A DNA stretch of 8,025 nt from Cytophagales bacterium. Its GTDB lineage: Bacteria; Bacteroidota; Bacteroidia; Cytophagales; Cyclobacteriaceae. A model generated the notes under the pieces. That model did not search any database, was not told the DNA's origin, and was given only the letters and a program-made list of their open reading frames with translations. The position numbers were made by a program, and so were the translations under genes. Position 1 is the stretch's first letter, and each line of letters begins with the position of its first letter. Of the stretch, positions 5,963-8,025 are shown one piece after another. Location: assembly GCA_029262955.1 (NCBI GenBank), contig JAJCYL010000543.1, positions 1 through 8,025 on the forward strand, in the 5' to 3' direction.

Positions 5963-5976
5963 AGTCTCACAAAACG
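5963..5976 (+). repeat. AGTCTCACRAAACG motif, copy 3, adjoining the TPR start codon
   Basis: AGTCTCACAAAACG ends one base before the ATG of the TPR gene, 11 bp after repeat copy B. It occupies the place where a ribosome-binding site would be, but contains no Shine-Dalgarno-like purine run. Confidence 0.5.
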
Positions 5977-5977
5977 A

Positions 5978-6772
5978 ATGAAAGCAATACGATTAATCTT
6001 TATTCTCTTCACAATGATCTCAGTCAAATCGGCATATTGTCAGCACAACCCAACTGACAATTTCATTAATGAGTATCTTCAGGCTTGTAAGGCAGATTCG
6101 TATAAAGCATTCATGTCAGCCAATAAGGGATTGGAGATTCTTGCCGCTAGGGTAGGTAATTATCATGAAAGAGCTCTCAATAACTTCAATAAAGCCATAG
6201 AACTTGATACCATGTATTGTGATGCGTATTTTTTGGCTGGATCGATGTATAGGATTTTAGGAAAGCCCGAGAAAGCCATTGAACTAGCCCGCAAATCAAA
6301 CGAGATAAATGAAAATCCATCGGCATGTGTGACAATCGGTAATGCATACATTTTACTTGAACAATCTGACACCGCAATTGATGCATTCGATAAAGCTATA
6401 TCACTTGAACCTGGTGCCATTGATGGATACTATGGAAAGGCTCAGGGTTTATATCATTTGGAGAAATTCTCGGATGCGATATCCACACTAGAAGATGGCA
6501 ATAGAAATGTTGACAATGTCATTCCTTACAATAAACCTAAAATTGAAGTTCTTCTTGGTAAAGTGTATTTTAAGATAAATGATCCGAGGGCAATGGCTAC
6601 CTTATCAGGTTCTAAGGGCAAACTTGCTAATGATCCGGAGGGCAGTTATTTTTTGGGCAAACTGTATCTAGACAAAGACAGTAAGAAGAAGGCAGAGAAA
6701 TATATAATGCAGGCTAAAGGTTTAGGTTATGAAATTGAACCTGACGTATTAAAAATGCTTCAGTCCAATTAA
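5978..6772 (+). CDS. Exported TPR-repeat protein
   Basis: The 264-residue protein begins with a signal peptide (about 1-21: Lys/Arg, hydrophobic core, ending SAYC before QHNP). The cysteine there is preceded by Tyr and does not make a good lipobox, so a soluble periplasmic protein is more likely than a lipoprotein. Tetratricopeptide-like repeats follow: about 82-112 (AYFLAGSMYRILGKPEKAIE), 115-145 (GNAYILLEQSDTAIDAFDKA), 148-177, a degenerate one at 187-209, and 220-251 (YFLGKLYLDKDSKKKAEKYI). Such domains are scaffolds for protein-protein contacts; no partner or enzymatic function can be read from the sequence. The ATG at 5978 is chosen because the signal peptide starts there. It lies at the right border of repeat copy B, so the element supplies its leader. 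The frame is intact. No operon partner follows. Confidence 0.8.
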   Translation: MKAIRLIFILFTMISVKSAYCQHNPTDNFINEYLQACKADSYKAFMSANKGLEILAARVGNYHERALNNFNKAIELDTMYCDAYFLAGSMYRILGKPEKAIELARKSNEINENPSACVTIGNAYILLEQSDTAIDAFDKAISLEPGAIDGYYGKAQGLYHLEKFSDAISTLEDGNRNVDNVIPYNKPKIEVLLGKVYFKINDPRAMATLSGSKGKLANDPEGSYFLGKLYLDKDSKKKAEKYIMQAKGLGYEIEPDVLKMLQSN

Positions 6773-6822
6773 CCCTAGTCCCAGTAAACGAACGTTAAAT
6801 GCGTTAACCTGTCTCTAATTAT

Positions 6823-6842
6823 ATTTATCGATCTCGATAAAT
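6823..6842. repeat. Perfect 20-bp palindrome between convergent genes
   Basis: ATTTATCGA (6823-6831) and TCGATAAAT (6834-6842) are exact inverse complements around two bases. The site lies 50 bp after the TPR stop and 115 bp from the stop of the convergent membrane-protein gene. No T-run follows, so a classical terminator is unlikely. The 2-bp centre suits a dimeric DNA-binding protein better than an RNA hairpin. Confidence 0.45.
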
Positions 6843-6924
6843 GCACAATCAGTGATTATTTCCGATGGGAGATTTATCAAAATAGCTTACATCAATATGA
6901 ATTATTAGTACCGATTCATTTGGG

Positions 6925-6944
6925 AGATTCATGAAGAAGAATCT
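6925..6944. terminator. Weak stem-loop before the end of the membrane-protein gene
   Basis: AGATTC (6925-6930) and GAATCT (6939-6944) form a 6-bp stem with an 8-base loop, 13 bp beyond the stop codon of the minus-strand gene. It may help end transcription of that gene, but the stem is short and no strong T-tract follows. Confidence 0.2.
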
Positions 6945-6957
6945 GGCATTGTAGATC

Positions 6958-8025
6958 TTAAAGTAAGTTTTCAGTCTGTTTGGCTTTCAGACTATTCAAT
7001 CGCATGTTCCATATTAGAACCAACCATATGATCGATACTAGGACTACACCATAGTCGTAATAAATGACAACCATAAATGGTATTAGATTGAATGATAAAA
7101 GCACCAATCCACCTATTAAATACCCCAGAGCTGCATAGTACTTGATTTCAAAGGGAGACAATCTGCCAAAGCCATTCCTATTGAGGCGATTGTTGTGTGC
7201 AATTACGCCTGCATATTCCAGAGAAGATTTCATACCCGTAAACAGAATCACTGCAAAAAGTGAAGAAATGTAAAAGAAGAGGAATTCATCATTCTTCTCC
7301 ATATAACCGAATCGATGTCCAACTAATACTGCAACCAGCATTAACACCAACGCAATCACTGGAGTTGAGGCCAATCCGAAACTATCTCCAAAAACTTTGA
7401 AAACGAAATTCTTCACCCGATCACCTACGAATATGATGATAATAACAAAGACCGACATTAGTTGTAATGTCTGGACTAGATGACTTTCAACAGGATACAT
7501 TATTTCTACAGCCGTATAGTAATTAAAGTCAACGAGTTGTAAGACGAGCATAGAAAGGACGACAAAACTTGCTAATGTGCGTAAATAAGGAGACTTTCTA
7601 ATTGACACTTCTGAGCGGCGAACCAAATCTCCATACTTAGCTAATTCCGGATCTAACGTCCGAACGAAGAACAAGATGATAAACATAATGGCCAAAGCGA
7701 CTAACGGGAAGAAGAGCTGGTTCACGCCGTCAATGCCATTAATACTATTGCTCGATACAATCACAAGGATCCAAAAAAGAGGTTTCACGTATTTAGCGAC
7801 CTTAGCTTGTGGCTCGCTATAGTCAAAATATATAAGCCGTGGCCCTGTGCCCACATTTAAAAAAGAAGAGGCCATCGACGCCATCATCCAATATCCTGCA
7901 TAGTACGAGGCGTGATGACTTGGAAAGATTAGAGGAAGTAAGGCAAACAAGAAGAAGGCCGCAAAATAACTACACAAAAGGTGATGATAAGCAACTCTTT
8001 TCCTAAAATGCTGGAAAAACAAGAT
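6958..8025 (-). CDS. Polytopic membrane protein, possibly ATP:ADP-antiporter-like MFS (3' part, runs off right edge)
   Basis: The minus-strand frame is open from the right edge to a TAA at 6958-6960. A TTG at 8020-8022 would give 354 residues, but the frame continues past it to the window edge, so the real start is probably outside. Counting from that TTG, about ten hydrophobic segments are seen: 14-33, 40-57, 80-92, 102-121, 147-166, 183-200, 219-236, 246-264, 294-312 and 314-338. A charged cytoplasmic-looking loop lies at 121-145. SPYLRTLASFVVLSMLVLQL (144-163) followed by VDF recalls the mid-region of nucleotide-transporter-like (NTT/Npt, TLC family) proteins found in Bacteroidota; I hold this only as a lead. 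No soluble domain follows the last helix, and the tail is basic then polar (KAKQTENLL). Function unknown; a multi-pass inner-membrane location is clear. Confidence 0.6.
   Translation of the reverse strand: MLFFQHFRKRVAYHHLLCSYFAAFFLFALLPLIFPSHHASYYAGYWMMASMASSFLNVGTGPRLIYFDYSEPQAKVAKYVKPLFWILVIVSSNSINGIDGVNQLFFPLVALAIMFIILFFVRTLDPELAKYGDLVRRSEVSIRKSPYLRTLASFVVLSMLVLQLVDFNYYTAVEIMYPVESHLVQTLQLMSVFVIIIIFVGDRVKNFVFKVFGDSFGLASTPVIALVLMLVAVLVGHRFGYMEKNDEFLFFYISSLFAVILFTGMKSSLEYAGVIAHNNRLNRNGFGRLSPFEIKYYAALGYLIGGLVLLSFNLIPFMVVIYYDYGVVLVSIIWLVLIWNMRLNSLKAKQTENLL

Larger units (their letters stand above)
5449..5977. other. 529-bp gene-free region holding repeats and copy B
   Basis: No recognisable protein gene lies between trhA and the TPR gene. 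From left to right the region holds the presumed trhA promoter area, an inverted repeat at 5528-5580, a terminator-like stem-loop at 5582-5604, the AGTCTCACAAAACG motif at 5612-5625, an unremarkable AT-rich stretch to about 5690, the repeat element copy B at 5692-5951, and a second AGTCTCACAAAACG just before the TPR start codon. Confidence 0.7.

Noticed and set aside
5978..6043. Lipoprotein signal for the TPR protein
   Set aside because: The Cys at residue 21 follows SAY; Tyr before the Cys does not fit a lipobox.
6163..6420. Antisense frames inside the TPR gene
   Set aside because: They oppose recognisable TPR repeats and a signal-peptide gene; no independent support.
6767..6800. Integron attC-like ends after the TPR gene (AATTAAC ... 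GTTAAAT)
   Set aside because: The span is only 34 bp, far shorter than known attC sites, the left core has a mismatch to RYYYAAC, and XerD here lacks the integron-integrase insertion.
1..8025. CRISPR array, tRNA or rRNA gene
   Set aside because: No regularly spaced short repeats and no cloverleaf-like or rRNA-like sequence were seen.

Overview
The window looks like AT-rich chromosomal DNA from a free-living Bacteroidota, most likely a Cytophagales-type bacterium. Three things point there. The FtsX/MacB-type permease has the double-domain form that occurs in many copies in that group. Two short gaps carry perfect TAnnTTTG -7 promoter boxes. None of the genes has a clear Shine-Dalgarno sequence. 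The taxonomy is inferred from style, not from a marker gene.

Layout: (1) 1-717, minus strand: N-terminal part of a secreted family 3 glycoside hydrolase (beta-N-acetylglucosaminidase type), cut by the left edge. (2) 718-1052: divergent intergenic region with a 40-bp near-palindrome at 925-964. (3) 1053-3455, plus: 800-residue ABC-transporter permease of the FtsX/MacB_PCD type with no ATPase beside it. (4) 3503-4402, plus: XerD-type tyrosine recombinase with all catalytic residues, behind a TATTTTTG box. (5) 4403-4803 and 5449-5977: two gene-poor gaps, each holding one copy of a 259/260-bp repeat, in the same orientation and about 98% identical. (6) Between the copies, 4804-5448 minus: hemolysin III/PAQR-family membrane protein TrhA. 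(7) 5978-6772, plus: exported TPR-repeat protein whose start codon lies at the right border of the second copy. (8) 6958-8025, minus: C-terminal part of a polytopic membrane protein, possibly related to ATP:ADP-antiporter-like MFS proteins, running off the right edge.

The most notable feature is the repeated element at 4425-4683 and 5692-5951. Its ends are 32-nt inverted repeats (26 of 32 identical in copy A). Inside each terminal repeat lies a 21-nt imperfect palindrome with the same 5-1-3-(3)-3-1-5 hairpin plan. This fits a MITE-like non-autonomous mobile element with structured ends, or a structured non-coding repeat. A 14-nt motif, AGTCTCACRAAACG, lies just right of both copies and once more left of copy B. 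An orphan terminator-like stem-loop and a long inverted repeat sit between trhA and copy B, suggesting remodelled, repeat-rich DNA.

The genes do not form one pathway. GH3, permease, XerD, TrhA, the TPR protein and the membrane protein look like independent transcription units. No CRISPR array, tRNA, rRNA or intact transposase gene was seen.
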